From: Pseudolactococcus chungangensis CAU 28 = DSM 22330
GTDB taxonomy: Bacteria > Bacillota > Bacilli > Lactobacillales > Streptococcaceae
DNA length: 54,169 bases
NCBI RefSeq assembly: GCF_002441885.1
Contig: NZ_JXJT01000012.1
Coordinates: 1-54,169 of the forward strand
Direction: 5' to 3'
Both the position numbers and the translations under genes were made by a program. Shown piece by piece: positions 25,236-34,258 of the stretch (positions within the stretch are counted from its first letter, which is position 1; each line of letters opens with the position of its first letter). Below the pieces are notes generated by a model that did no database searches, was not told where the DNA came from, and saw only the letters and a program-made list of their open reading frames with translations.

Positions 25236-27059
25236 TCATGATTTGATAAAATATTCAGTGATCGCACGTATTTCATAGTCATTGATTGGCAAATCATGTT
25301 GACTGAAAATCACTTCAATATCATCTAACACTTGATTTGAAACAGCAACCGTTGCTGTTTCTTCATATTGCGCATCAAACATAATCCGATGAACAGTTAG
25401 TAAAATATGCAATAAAAATCCCTCACTAAACTCTGAGCGTAGTCTATCTTGAAATGATTGTTTTAAAGCTTCATAGACCATAAACCCTTTGACAATTGTT
25501 TCCTGATTAATGTCTTGGGCTGAAACAGCTTGAGGTACACTCGTAGATTTTATGATTGGAAAATGACCTTTTCCTTGCGCTAACAAACTTGCCACCGTTT
25601 TTTGAATCAGCTGTATATCTTTTTCAGAAGTTAATGGTTTGACCTGTAAAACCGGAATATCTTGACTGTCAACCGGAAAAGCGCTGATAATTAAGTCTGG
25701 CTCAGTCTGTGTGACAATCCGAGGATAATTTAACACACTCGCAAAGCCAACAATCTCTATTTCTGAAATCATACCGTTTATCTTTTGTTGTAAAAATGAT
25801 GTGACACCTAATCCTGTAGCACAGACATATACGACACGAATTTTTCTCTCCCCATTACCTACTCGTTCTTTTGAGGTCATAAAATGAAGTGTAATGTAAG
25901 AGATAAACGAACCATCTCTTGCAATATCAAGATTTAATTCTCGACCGACAAATTGTCTGACTCTCGTAAATAACAAGCGTTCATTTTCTTTAATTTCCTT
26001 TAAAAATGGATTGTAACCATTAATGTAATGGTGTGTTCGTTCCAGACTTAAAGTCAAATGTGCTGCCAAATTTTGAAATAGAATACTATCTTCATTAAAC
26101 GGGATTTGTGCTGCTTCCGTCACAAATGCTATCATTCGACTCGTCAAGTCTAGAACATTGATAGACGTATTAGAAAAGCTTAAATCGCTATAAACATAAT
26201 CGTACTCCGCTTGAAGTAAAGGCTGATGATAGATTTTTCCAATTTCGCAAAACAGAGAAACAGTTAAGCCAGAGCAGTTGGTCACGTCTAACACTTTACC
26301 GTTGCCAATTGAACAATCCTCGATGAGTCGAACTAGTGAAATCGTCAACCTAAGCGCTAGGGTGAAGAGTTCAAAATAAGGGGTGTTATGGCTCATTTGC
26401 TCAGAAAGACGCATCGCGATTAATTTCAAAATGGATTCATAATAAACCGAAAAGGCTTGTGGTAGAATAGATTCAAAATAATTGATAACTTCTTCTTTTT
26501 CCAAATGATTTAATTTCGACATCATCATAAATAAATCATAATCAGTAAAATTTTCTTGAATTAATTTTTCTAACAACAATCGCCGTTTACGTTCTTCACC
26601 TTTAACGCGAAACCCTAAATGATTGGCAACGAGTTGAATCTCATTGGCAGTGAATAGCGCTTTGATTTGCTGTAAGTCAAAAATAATTGTATTTTTAACG
26701 ACACCATATTCATCTGAAAATGAGGTTGAGCTAATCGGCTTTTCAAACAATAGCAGCTGAATCATCATTTGTTTTTTGCGCATTTCAGCATCAATTGGCG
26801 CACATAGACGTTCAGTACCTAATAGTTGGCTGAGCAATTTTTTACAGGTAACATCATCCCCCTCTACAAAATAACCAAGACCAGGCTTAGAGACAAGCAA
26901 CACCTGTTCGCTTTTTAACCATCTTCTAATATTTGCAATGTCACTTTTTAACGTCCTGGGACTGATTTTATTTAAAGCAGCTAATTCTACCGCTGTTTTA
27001 GATGATCGAGATGATAGTAATTCTATCGTCGTGTCAATCTCCCTTTTCGTTAATTGCAT
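25236..27059 (-). CDS. BglG/MtlR-type PRD regulator with EIIB-like domain
   Basis: A 607-residue regulator. N-terminal winged-helix segments (about 1-60 and 95-155) precede PRD regions. One PRD has H334 (LAAHLTLSLERTHH) and H392 (ITLHFMTS). Next is an EIIB-like domain whose phospho-cysteine candidate is C413 in VYVCATGLGVTS. The C-terminal part (about 520-607) is PRD-like (HILLTVHRIMFD) rather than the EIIA domain usual in MtlR. AAGGAG lies 8 nt before the ATG. It heads the operon with PRD, SFCGS, DUF4312, DUF4311 and DUF4310 and most likely controls it, and perhaps the catabolic genes upstream, by PTS-type phosphorylation. Confidence 0.82.
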   Translation of the reverse strand: MQLTKREIDTTIELLSSRSSKTAVELAALNKISPRTLKSDIANIRRWLKSEQVLLVSKPGLGYFVEGDDVTCKKLLSQLLGTERLCAPIDAEMRKKQMMIQLLLFEKPISSTSFSDEYGVVKNTIIFDLQQIKALFTANEIQLVANHLGFRVKGEERKRRLLLEKLIQENFTDYDLFMMMSKLNHLEKEEVINYFESILPQAFSVYYESILKLIAMRLSEQMSHNTPYFELFTLALRLTISLVRLIEDCSIGNGKVLDVTNCSGLTVSLFCEIGKIYHQPLLQAEYDYVYSDLSFSNTSINVLDLTSRMIAFVTEAAQIPFNEDSILFQNLAAHLTLSLERTHHYINGYNPFLKEIKENERLLFTRVRQFVGRELNLDIARDGSFISYITLHFMTSKERVGNGERKIRVVYVCATGLGVTSFLQQKINGMISEIEIVGFASVLNYPRIVTQTEPDLIISAFPVDSQDIPVLQVKPLTSEKDIQLIQKTVASLLAQGKGHFPIIKSTSVPQAVSAQDINQETIVKGFMVYEALKQSFQDRLRSEFSEGFLLHILLTVHRIMFDAQYEETATVAVSNQVLDDIEVIFSQHDLPINDYEIRAITEYFIKS

Positions 27060-27120
27060 TTAATTTTCTCCTTACTTTATTAGTATACAATGGATTGACT
27101 TGTTTGAAAATACAGTTAAA

Positions 27121-27141
27121 TTGCACGATTAACTCGTGCAA
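27121..27141. promoter_or_regulatory. Inverted repeat upstream of the PRD regulator
   Basis: TTGCACGA-ttaac-TCGTGCAA is a perfect 8-bp inverted repeat 62-82 nt before the regulator ATG. A possible -10 (TATACT, 27082-27087) lies between it and the gene, with a weak -35. The position suits an operator for the regulator itself. There is no T-run, so it is not a terminator. Confidence 0.45.
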
Positions 27142-27193
27142 CACTAATCATCTCCTTATGTCCATTCTATTAAGCACTATGACTGCTTATCAT

Positions 27194-27234
27194 AAAAAAT
27201 CCCTTTAACTTTCGAAAGTTAAAGGGATTTTTTC
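27194..27234. terminator. Bidirectional terminator after the KDGP aldolase gene
   Basis: A perfect stem AATCCCTTTAACTTT/AAAGTTAAAGGGATT with T-runs on both strands separates the catabolic operon from the regulator/transporter-like operon. Confidence 0.9.
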
Positions 27235-27277
27235 ATTCTCAAGTAGATATAAACTCAACCCTAGCTTTATCCCAGTA

Positions 27278-28018
27278 TTATTTCAATGTTTCTGCCATCA
27301 TCGCATGTAATGCTTTAACATCTTCAACTTTTGTATCACCTGTTGTTTTGTCAATGATTGAGGAATAAACGTGAGGAATAATCTTCTTAACACCTGCATC
27401 TACTGCAATTTGAACGATTTCTTGGAAGTTTTCCAAATCAATCCCACCAGTTGGTTCCAAATAAAAATCATTTTCCGCACAAGCTTTAGCAACTGCTTTG
27501 TATTCTTCGATATGGTCAAGACCTTTCATATTGAAGAACTTGATTGAGCTACCGCCCATATCTTTTAATAATGCAATCGCTGTTTCAATCGGAACAATCG
27601 CTGCTGGTGCTTGAGATGATAAAGGACCTGTCGCTAAATTAACCATGCCGACAGTTCCAGTTGTTGAAACAAGTCCGTTAATGATCGTATCATCTTGCCC
27701 CAAAAGCGCACGGCTTGCGCCGACACCAGTAAAGACTTGGTTAACATGTTGTGGTTGTAATACTTTTGAGAGACGTGCAACCATTGCTGACTGGTTTGGA
27801 TCGCCTGCACCAAGACCTACTGATAAAGCATTGTCAGTCGCCTCAATATAACGTTGCATATCTGCAATAGCTGCTTCATCTGTATCATAATTTTTTGACA
27901 GAACGCCAAGGACAACATGACCTTGTGCTGCCGCATAACAAGCTTTGGCATTCTCAACTGAGTTGGCTAGAACATTTAGACAAAGACGGTCTTCAAGGTA
28001 GTTAGGTGTTTTTTTCAT
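27278..28018 (-). CDS. 2-dehydro-3-deoxy-phosphogluconate aldolase, DgaF/EF_0839 type
   Basis: A 246-residue TIM-barrel-type aldolase from the ATG at 28018. GGAG lies 9 nt upstream; an ATG 15 nt earlier has no site. The family (KDGP_aldolase, unlike the classical Eda sequence) cleaves 2-keto-3-deoxy-6-phosphogluconate to pyruvate and glyceraldehyde 3-phosphate, as shown for DgaF of Salmonella. Characteristic stretches are GHVVLGVLSKNYDTDEAA, NQVFTGVGASRALLGQD, GMVNLATGPLSS, IKFFNMKGLDHIEE and EPTGGIDLENF. It is the last gene of the catabolic operon. Confidence 0.85.
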   Translation of the reverse strand: MKKTPNYLEDRLCLNVLANSVENAKACYAAAQGHVVLGVLSKNYDTDEAAIADMQRYIEATDNALSVGLGAGDPNQSAMVARLSKVLQPQHVNQVFTGVGASRALLGQDDTIINGLVSTTGTVGMVNLATGPLSSQAPAAIVPIETAIALLKDMGGSSIKFFNMKGLDHIEEYKAVAKACAENDFYLEPTGGIDLENFQEIVQIAVDAGVKKIIPHVYSSIIDKTTGDTKVEDVKALHAMMAETLK

Positions 28019-28049
28019 TTTATTTTTCTCCATTATCTATTTTAATGAT

Positions 28050-29054
28050 TTATCTCATGACATCCAGGTCGTCATATTTCATTTTTTCTTGTATAAAACT
28101 TTTGGTTAATATTGGGCTATCGCCATATGTCGTATGTGCTAATTGAGTACTTGTTATTGCAAAGTCAACCATCTCTTGTAATGAGCACTGATCAATCAAG
28201 CCTTGAATAATACCCGCTGCAAATGCATCTCCTGTACCGATTCGATCATAAGTCGTCACAACTTTATCATCTGAAAAAACAATATTTTCCTTATCTGCAA
28301 GAAAACCACGAACAAGTTTGAAATGTCCTTGAGCAGATTTTTCAGTGCCACAAAAATAAGTCAAATCATAATCATGCACAAAGCGTTGATATAAATCTGC
28401 GAGCGATTCATGCTCTTCATCAAAAGGCATCTCTAAAAGCAAAGTTAAATCTTTCTTACCACCAATAACAATGCTAGCCTCGTTAAGAATCTGCTTATAG
28501 TCTGCAATTAAGCTCGAGCGTTCTTCTGGTTTTACCAAACTCATCCGATAATTAAAATCAAAACAAAGCGGTATCGACATGGTAGTCGTTATCTTAGCAA
28601 GACGTAAAGCATTTTCTCGACCGATTTTTGAAGTAGATAAAGCGATACCACAAATATGCACTAAATCTACATTGGCTAGGGCTGCTTTCATCTGACTATC
28701 TGAAATTTCAGTTGTACAAAAAGCACTTTCACTTCGATTAAGATAAGTCACTTGACTCGGACGATTGCCATATCCCATCTCTAAAAGATAAGTGCCAATA
28801 TGACTACCTTTAAAAATTAAGTGATTATCTTGAACACCTAATTTCCTAATACTTGCCGCAGCAGCATGACCAACTGGATTTTCTGGTAATACCGTAAGCA
28901 AACTCGTCTGTACCCCATTTCTTGCCAAACCAGATAAGATATTCAACCCTGTACCACTATAACTCATATCAAGTGTATCTGTTTGATCAAGCATTTTATA
29001 GTGTTGTGGACATAGCCGCAACATCACCTCACCAAAAGCTAAAATATTTTTCAT
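28050..29054 (-). CDS. PfkB family carbohydrate kinase (KDG kinase-like)
   Basis: A 334-residue ribokinase-fold kinase. The N-terminal AFGEVMLRLCP, the sugar-binding SGTGLNILSGLARNG, CFDFNYRM, and the C-terminal anion-hole/catalytic-base motif DRIGTGDAFAAGI are intact. The family phosphorylates 2-keto-3-deoxygluconate and related ketoacids. Placed between the ammonia-lyase and the KDGP aldolase, it probably makes the 6-phosphate that the aldolase cleaves, when the substrate enters unphosphorylated. The ATG follows the lyase stop by 2 nt, with GGAG inside the lyase end. Confidence 0.85.
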   Translation of the reverse strand: MKNILAFGEVMLRLCPQHYKMLDQTDTLDMSYSGTGLNILSGLARNGVQTSLLTVLPENPVGHAAAASIRKLGVQDNHLIFKGSHIGTYLLEMGYGNRPSQVTYLNRSESAFCTTEISDSQMKAALANVDLVHICGIALSTSKIGRENALRLAKITTTMSIPLCFDFNYRMSLVKPEERSSLIADYKQILNEASIVIGGKKDLTLLLEMPFDEEHESLADLYQRFVHDYDLTYFCGTEKSAQGHFKLVRGFLADKENIVFSDDKVVTTYDRIGTGDAFAAGIIQGLIDQCSLQEMVDFAITSTQLAHTTYGDSPILTKSFIQEKMKYDDLDVMR

Positions 29055-29056
29055 GA

Positions 29057-30154
29057 TTAAGACTCCATCACTGTCTGTAATTTATTGACAATTGCGGACA
29101 TTTCTGTCCGATTAACTGCACGAATATCAAATTCAATGATGCCATTATTGGCTTGATATTCACGTGTGTAGACTGCCAAATCACCTTCTTTTAAGGCTGC
29201 AATAACTTGTAAAGCTGTGATTTTATCTGAGGTTACTTTAACATTCGCTCTGTAAATGTCTCGTCCTGCTGAATCTTGAACTTCTTTTGCTGATAAGCCT
29301 GAAATCGCATTAAGTGCTGTAATAAATGGCGCGAGACGTGCTTTCATACTATCTCCAGTTTCACTACCATTGTCTAAATAGTCTTCCAAAGCAGTGACAA
29401 AACCGATGATATTATCTTTACCAATTTTCATGGCACGTCCAATGCCTTTATTTTGAAGTTGAATCCAAGGAATATAAGGGTCTCGACCAATTACCATAGC
29501 ACTTGACGGTGCCTCAATTGCTTTAGCACCTGAATAAATGATGAGGTCAGCACCGGCTGCATAATATTTTTTCAAGTCTTCTTCAGCGGCTGCGTCAACA
29601 ATCAAAGGTAAATTGTGCTTTTTAGCGATTTCAGACATCTGCGGAATCGTCAGCATACTTTTTTGAACGGTATGATGACTTTTGATATAGAGTAAAGCTG
29701 CCGTCTTGTCGGTTATCTCAATTTCCACTTGCTCTGGTGTACATTCATTTGCCCAGCCAGCTTCTACCAATTGTCCACCACCTAGTGTGACCATGACTTC
29801 AACACCTGTACCATAATTGACATTATGGCCTTTTGGTATGATGATTTCGCGTTTAGTTATCCGATTCGTCAAATGATGATAGGCGTGATAAATATCTCCT
29901 TGACCAATCACTGCAGCGGTTGACAAAGCGATACCGCTACTTGCGCTTGAAACAACTGTTGCATTTTCTACGTCTAATAACTTGGCAATATACCAACCTG
30001 TCTTAACCGTCAAATCAGCCATTTCAAAAAAGGTTTGTCCTGCCTCTTTTTGAGCTTGTGCGACTTTGTCACTAACTTTTGAAACACCTAAAATTGTCAT
30101 TTTACCAGAGGCATTGATGACTTGCTTTAAGTTAAATTTTTGATGAATTGTCAT
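29057..30154 (-). CDS. DgaE-like PLP-dependent ammonia-lyase
   Basis: A 365-residue pyridoxal-phosphate enzyme of the SelA/DgaE group. DgaE converts D-glucosaminate 6-phosphate to KDGP and ammonia. Visible features are an ASGKMTILGVSKVSD N terminus, SSASSGIALSTAAVI (phosphate-binding), PLIVDAAAEEDLKKY with the PLP-ring aspartate, and the lysine in IIYSGAKAIEAPSSAMVIGR that should form the Schiff base. GAGGAG precedes the ATG. With the aldolase and kinase it defines deamination of an amino sugar acid. Whether the true substrate is phosphorylated is unknown. Confidence 0.85.
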   Translation of the reverse strand: MTIHQKFNLKQVINASGKMTILGVSKVSDKVAQAQKEAGQTFFEMADLTVKTGWYIAKLLDVENATVVSSASSGIALSTAAVIGQGDIYHAYHHLTNRITKREIIIPKGHNVNYGTGVEVMVTLGGGQLVEAGWANECTPEQVEIEITDKTAALLYIKSHHTVQKSMLTIPQMSEIAKKHNLPLIVDAAAEEDLKKYYAAGADLIIYSGAKAIEAPSSAMVIGRDPYIPWIQLQNKGIGRAMKIGKDNIIGFVTALEDYLDNGSETGDSMKARLAPFITALNAISGLSAKEVQDSAGRDIYRANVKVTSDKITALQVIAALKEGDLAVYTREYQANNGIIEFDIRAVNRTEMSAIVNKLQTVMES

Positions 30155-30163
30155 TTTTTCTCC

Positions 30164-31267
30164 TCAATCTATCTCATAGACTTTTCCAGCAATAATCGCA
30201 GCTGTCGGCTGAATTTGGACAGAAGTTTTAACCGTTTCCTGATTTGAATCAATTAACTGTTTAGATCTATCATCTGTCACTTTAAATAAAGTAATGTCTG
30301 CATCGTAACCGACAACCAACTCACCTTTACTGCCAAGTCTCAAAGCTTTTGCTGGTGTCTGTGTGACACGATGAATGACTTGTTCAAGTGAATAACCAAC
30401 ATACATCAATTTTTCCATTGTTGTAGCTAGATTATAGACTGGTCCATCTAGGCGATTTCTCGAATAAATATCCGTTGAAATAGAGTTTGCTAAAATATTT
30501 TCAGCTTTTGCTTGCATGGCTACTTGGAAATTAAAACTTTCTGTCCCATGTCCAATATCAAAATGAACGCCTGCCTCATAAGCCTTTTTAGCAAAATCTT
30601 TAATCCGACCAGCTCTATCTAAAATACCATTGTCTTTGCCATTAAAACAGTGTGTGACAATATCGCCAGCATCCAGGTAAGTCATTAATTCCTCTAACTC
30701 AACTGGCGCTGTCCCAATATGTACCATGAGTGGTAAGTTCGCTTTTTTTTGAAGTGCCTTTGCCATAATCAAAGGTCTAACACCATTTTGCCCAATGACA
30801 CTTTTACTCATTCGCGCTTTAATGCCAATAATAAACTCGCTTAACTCTTGGATACGCTCTAAATTCTTAGACTCATTTACTTTTGTCAAATCAGCTAACT
30901 CATCCTGAAAAACAATACCGTCTTTTGAAATATTTAAAAGCGCATAGACATTTGTTTTCGATTTTTTAGCAATTTTGTAAAATTCATCTATATTATTTTC
31001 ACCAGTTGATCCTGCATCAACAATGGTTGTGACACCATTTTTAACGCCAACCTCATCTGGATAGTCATAATAAAGTGACATTTTTTCATAGCAATGCACA
31101 TGTGCATCAATCCAACCAGCAGATATAAACTGTCCTTTGGCATCAAATACTTCCTGACTCTCCGCTGTAATCGCAGCGCAAATCTCTGAAATTTTACTAT
31201 CCTTAATCGCCACATCAATTGTTTGATGGTCTAACGTTCTAGCATTTTTTAAAATCAAATCATACAT
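30164..31267 (-). CDS. Amidohydrolase/deacetylase family metallohydrolase
   Basis: A 367-residue dihydroorotase-like metal-dependent hydrolase. Metal ligands are visible: HVHCY (HxH), the carboxylated-lysine candidate in GIKARMS, LMVHIGTA, VTHCFNG, and the catalytic Asp in STDIYSRNR. GGAGG lies 7 nt before the ATG. The family is conserved with E. faecalis EF_0837 in the same cluster. By context it probably removes an N-acyl group, for example deacetylating an N-acetyl amino sugar acid, before the lyase acts. That assignment is inference. Confidence 0.82.
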   Translation of the reverse strand: MYDLILKNARTLDHQTIDVAIKDSKISEICAAITAESQEVFDAKGQFISAGWIDAHVHCYEKMSLYYDYPDEVGVKNGVTTIVDAGSTGENNIDEFYKIAKKSKTNVYALLNISKDGIVFQDELADLTKVNESKNLERIQELSEFIIGIKARMSKSVIGQNGVRPLIMAKALQKKANLPLMVHIGTAPVELEELMTYLDAGDIVTHCFNGKDNGILDRAGRIKDFAKKAYEAGVHFDIGHGTESFNFQVAMQAKAENILANSISTDIYSRNRLDGPVYNLATTMEKLMYVGYSLEQVIHRVTQTPAKALRLGSKGELVVGYDADITLFKVTDDRSKQLIDSNQETVKTSVQIQPTAAIIAGKVYEID

Positions 31268-31287
31268 CCTATATCCTCCTTTCCATC

Positions 31288-32370
31288 TTATTGTTTAAAA
31301 CGAAATTTTGTCCAAGGTTGAATATAATCCAGTAACATCAGCTCATTTTCTTGAATCTGAGCTACTTTATTTTTTCGTGAATCTGTATGAGGTTCTAGAA
31401 CAATTTGTAATTCGTTTTTATATTTACCAAAATCATCATTTCCCACAACAACATCACCAAATTGGAAAATCTGTTGATTATCGTGTAATGGATTTTCTTG
31501 CTTATAATCTTTTCGAACTTGTGTTGAGCGAACCATTTGCGATGTGATATCACCTCGTCTAAAATGCTGATTATCAAGTACAATCTCACGCTCCACAGGA
31601 TTAGCAGACGGTAAAAAATCAACTGTTAACTCAATTTGATAGCGATTGATATCGCCCAGCGCCTCAAGCTCTGCTTCACTCGCATAGGCATTCCCAATAA
31701 TGACATCATCAATCAGACCTGTCGCAAATAAATGTTTAGCTTGCACCTCAACTGGTAAGTGACGGTGCAATTCTAGTGTTGGTAAACCGTCATTGATATC
31801 CCAAGGACCGCCTGTCGCAACTTGACTAGATACAAACGCCGCTGTTCTGATGCCATGCTTTTTAAAACGCTTTGAGCATGATACAAAGAAATCAAACGGT
31901 AATGCACTTCCCTCTTGCGGATAAAAATTATGACAACCATAAATATAAGGTTCATTTGCTTGATAAGTCAAAATATTATCCAAATAAGCAACATCATTTG
32001 ACATATTTAACTCGATAATCAAGCCATATGGATTAAATGATAAGGTAGCCTCCTTGTTACCGTCAAAACCAGCGTCCAAGCGCAATCCGTCTGCACCCAA
32101 TTCAGCAAAGAAACTCAAATCATCATATGAGATTTGTAACTCATCAAAAATATTAGGTGCAATATCTAAAATCACTTCGTAACCTAATTTTTTAGCTGCT
32201 GAAATAAGCTTAGAAAATTTTTCAGCAACTACTCCCTTACCTTGAGTCACTTCAAGCATAGACATAAAAATACGTTCAAAACCTTGTGATTTGGCAAACG
32301 TGATATAAGCTAAATCTTCTTCAAATACACTACTATCTGGATAAACTGATAAACCTAGTCTTCTAAACAT
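31288..32370 (-). CDS. MupG-like 6-phospho-N-acetylmuramidase (DUF871)
   Basis: A 360-residue protein from ATG 32370, whose A is shared with the stop of the upstream small gene (TAATG); GGAGG lies 10 nt upstream. It has an N-terminal TIM barrel (LGLSVYPD, FMSMLEV, LDIAPNIF, GADGLRLDAGFDG, GCHNFYPQEGS) and a C-terminal small beta domain, matching the MupG/DUF871 family. MupG of Staphylococcus aureus cleaves MurNAc-6-phosphate-GlcNAc after PTS uptake. Its presence with PTS EIIC suggests that a phosphorylated disaccharide is split in the cytoplasm. The exact glycan here is uncertain, and no murQ is seen. Confidence 0.78.
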   Translation of the reverse strand: MFRRLGLSVYPDSSVFEEDLAYITFAKSQGFERIFMSMLEVTQGKGVVAEKFSKLISAAKKLGYEVILDIAPNIFDELQISYDDLSFFAELGADGLRLDAGFDGNKEATLSFNPYGLIIELNMSNDVAYLDNILTYQANEPYIYGCHNFYPQEGSALPFDFFVSCSKRFKKHGIRTAAFVSSQVATGGPWDINDGLPTLELHRHLPVEVQAKHLFATGLIDDVIIGNAYASEAELEALGDINRYQIELTVDFLPSANPVEREIVLDNQHFRRGDITSQMVRSTQVRKDYKQENPLHDNQQIFQFGDVVVGNDDFGKYKNELQIVLEPHTDSRKNKVAQIQENELMLLDYIQPWTKFRFKQ

Positions 32371-32642
32371 TATTTTTTCTCCTCCATTTGTCCCCATGTC
32401 TCGGTATGTTTATGATAGCGCCAGAAAATAAGACAGGCACTCATAATTGACACGACAATTACGAAGTAAAGCAAGTGGGTCAAAACAGTTAACCCCATGC
32501 TAAGCAAAATCACAAGTAAACAAAGCGGGACTATTTTTAACATAGATAGTGTCTTAACAAACATCGGGACATGATTTTTCTCCAAACAAATCATACTGAT
32601 GATAAAAGTTATGACTGAAATAATCGCTACATCATATGTCAT
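32370..32642 (-). CDS. Small membrane protein (90 residues)
   Basis: A 90-residue hydrophobic protein with about three membrane segments (IISVITFIISMICL, IVPLCLLVILLSMGL, LLYFVIVVSIMSACLIFW) and a charged C-terminal tail (KHTETWGQMEEKK). AAAGGAG lies 5 nt before the ATG. Its stop overlaps the MupG start by one base, which supports real translation. I recognise no family. It sits between EIIC and MupG and could be an accessory to transport. Confidence 0.65.
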   Translation of the reverse strand: MTYDVAIISVITFIISMICLEKNHVPMFVKTLSMLKIVPLCLLVILLSMGLTVLTHLLYFVIVVSIMSACLIFWRYHKHTETWGQMEEKK

Positions 32643-32748
32643 GGTAACTCCTTTAAATTTTGTTCATTATGTTCTTTTGCTCACTAACTCACATCCTATT
32701 TTTAGGCCAATCAATGACATTTAAAAGTGAACAAATTGAATAACTATG

Positions 32749-32772
32749 TAACTTTGGCTTTCGCCAAAGTTA
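32749..32772 (-). other. Intercistronic hairpin after the EIIC gene
   Basis: TAACTTTGGC-tttc-GCCAAAGTTA is a perfect 10-bp stem 5 nt after the EIIC stop. The T-run lies on the other (plus) strand, so it should not terminate the operon. It may stabilise the upstream mRNA segment or partly attenuate. Confidence 0.5.
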
Positions 32773-32776
32773 TTTT

Positions 32777-34093
32777 TTAACCTTCCGCAAGTTCAGAGGC
32801 AATCTGTTCTTTTTCAAATACTTTGAAAAACGGATAGTAGATCACTAAACTCACTAAGAAGTTAATCACGACAAGAACACCAGCCATAATATGCCAGTTT
32901 GTTACCATCATCGCACCAATTGGCGAAGGCACTGTAAAGACAGTCCGAGAAACTGTCATTGGTACAAGATGTGTGATGGTCGCAAGATAGGCAATAACTG
33001 TCATGACCATTGGCGACAGAATAAAAGGAATCGTTAGCGTTGGATTCATGACAATCGGTGCTCCAAAAATAATCGGTTCATTAATATTAAATAGACCTGG
33101 CAAGAAACCAATTTTTCCTAATTCTTTCAGATAAGCAGATTTAGATGTCAAGAATAAGCAGACAAGCGCTAAAGTTGCACCCGCGCCACCTATCCAAACA
33201 AACCATTGTAAAAACATTTCCGTAAAGATGTTAGGCATTTCAGTCGCTGCCACATGATTTGAAAAAGCCTCCATATTATCAGCAATCGAACTTTCCCAGA
33301 AAGGCCGTATGACAGGTCCCATAATTGCAGGACCATGAATCCCTAAAATCCAGAAGAAACAGATTAAGAATACTGTTACAAGTCCTCCAAGTAGGCTATT
33401 CCCCGCAAGGAAACCTTGTAATGGCATCAGTAGATTCGAAAGCGTTGCATTGATATCAAAGCCAAGCATATGACGAATCACCCAAAAAAGAATTAAACAA
33501 GCACCCGCTGGGAATAATGCGATAAATGAATTGGCAACTTCTGGTGGCACACCCTCTGGCATTTTAATCGTAATATTTTTAACTTTCATAAAGCGATAAA
33601 TTTCAACAGAAATAAGAGCAGTGACAATCGCGCCAAATAGAGATTGTGCTCCAAGATTTGCAATGTTAAGATAACGACCAGCTGCAACAATTTCAAGTTT
33701 ATTGTTAGTGAGATTAGTTGTTGATACTTCCGCCCACAAACGAGCAGGAGCGATACTTGTAACAATAAATGACATCACTGCAATAATCCCAGCCGTTAAC
33801 TGGTCTAGCTTATAACTCTGAGCCAGTGAACTTGCAATCCCAAATGTTGCATAAAGTGCCAGAATACCAACCGTAAAACGATAGGGGATATCCAAAATGG
33901 GCAAGAAGGGGGTTAATTTTTCAGCCACCGCTGGAATTGGAAAATTTAGGAAAATAACGAAGAATGAGCCGACCAAGGTCAATGGCAAAGTCGAGATAAT
34001 CCCTTTTCTGACAGCAAGCATATGCCTCTGTCCACAGATTTTAGCAGCAATAGGTGAAACCTTTTGCTCTAAAAATGTAATCAATCCGTTCAT
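32777..34093 (-). CDS. PTS EIIC component, cellobiose/lichenan family
   Basis: A 438-residue membrane transporter subunit with about ten helices. It shows the CelB-type N terminus (FLEQKVSPIAAKICGQRHMLAVRKG), the conserved ILGIHGPAIMGPVIRPFW loop, and the substrate-site region GLFNINEPIIFGAPIVMNP with its glutamate. AAGGAG lies 6 nt before the ATG. No EIIA or EIIB gene lies in this window, so it must borrow these from elsewhere. It is the first gene of the catabolic operon behind a CcpA-controlled promoter. Substrate is inferred to be a beta-linked amino-sugar disaccharide from the MupG neighbour. Confidence 0.9.
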   Translation of the reverse strand: MNGLITFLEQKVSPIAAKICGQRHMLAVRKGIISTLPLTLVGSFFVIFLNFPIPAVAEKLTPFLPILDIPYRFTVGILALYATFGIASSLAQSYKLDQLTAGIIAVMSFIVTSIAPARLWAEVSTTNLTNNKLEIVAAGRYLNIANLGAQSLFGAIVTALISVEIYRFMKVKNITIKMPEGVPPEVANSFIALFPAGACLILFWVIRHMLGFDINATLSNLLMPLQGFLAGNSLLGGLVTVFLICFFWILGIHGPAIMGPVIRPFWESSIADNMEAFSNHVAATEMPNIFTEMFLQWFVWIGGAGATLALVCLFLTSKSAYLKELGKIGFLPGLFNINEPIIFGAPIVMNPTLTIPFILSPMVMTVIAYLATITHLVPMTVSRTVFTVPSPIGAMMVTNWHIMAGVLVVINFLVSLVIYYPFFKVFEKEQIASELAEG

Positions 34094-34235
34094 ACAGACT
34101 CCTTATAAGTAAGATATTGAGTCGACTACTTTGTCTATAAATTTTGGCATAAGTCTCAAACGAACGTATTCGTTATAATATTAGGCAAGACTTGTTCCCA
34201 AAGTATCGACTATCGATTAGAGGTATAAAACACAC

Positions 34236-34251
34236 ATGGAAGCGCTTCCTT
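34236..34251. promoter_or_regulatory. cre site of the EIIC/catabolic operon
   Basis: ATGGAAGCGCTTCCTT matches every position of the relaxed cre consensus WTGNAANCGNWNNCWW and is palindromic in its core (GGAAGCGCTTCC). It begins 8 nt after the -10 box, so CcpA bound here would cover the transcription start and repress. A further inverted repeat (AACGAA-cgta-TTCGTT, about 34157-34172) in the 5' leader could bind the GntR protein; that is a guess. Confidence 0.75.
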
Positions 34252-34258
34252 GATTTAA

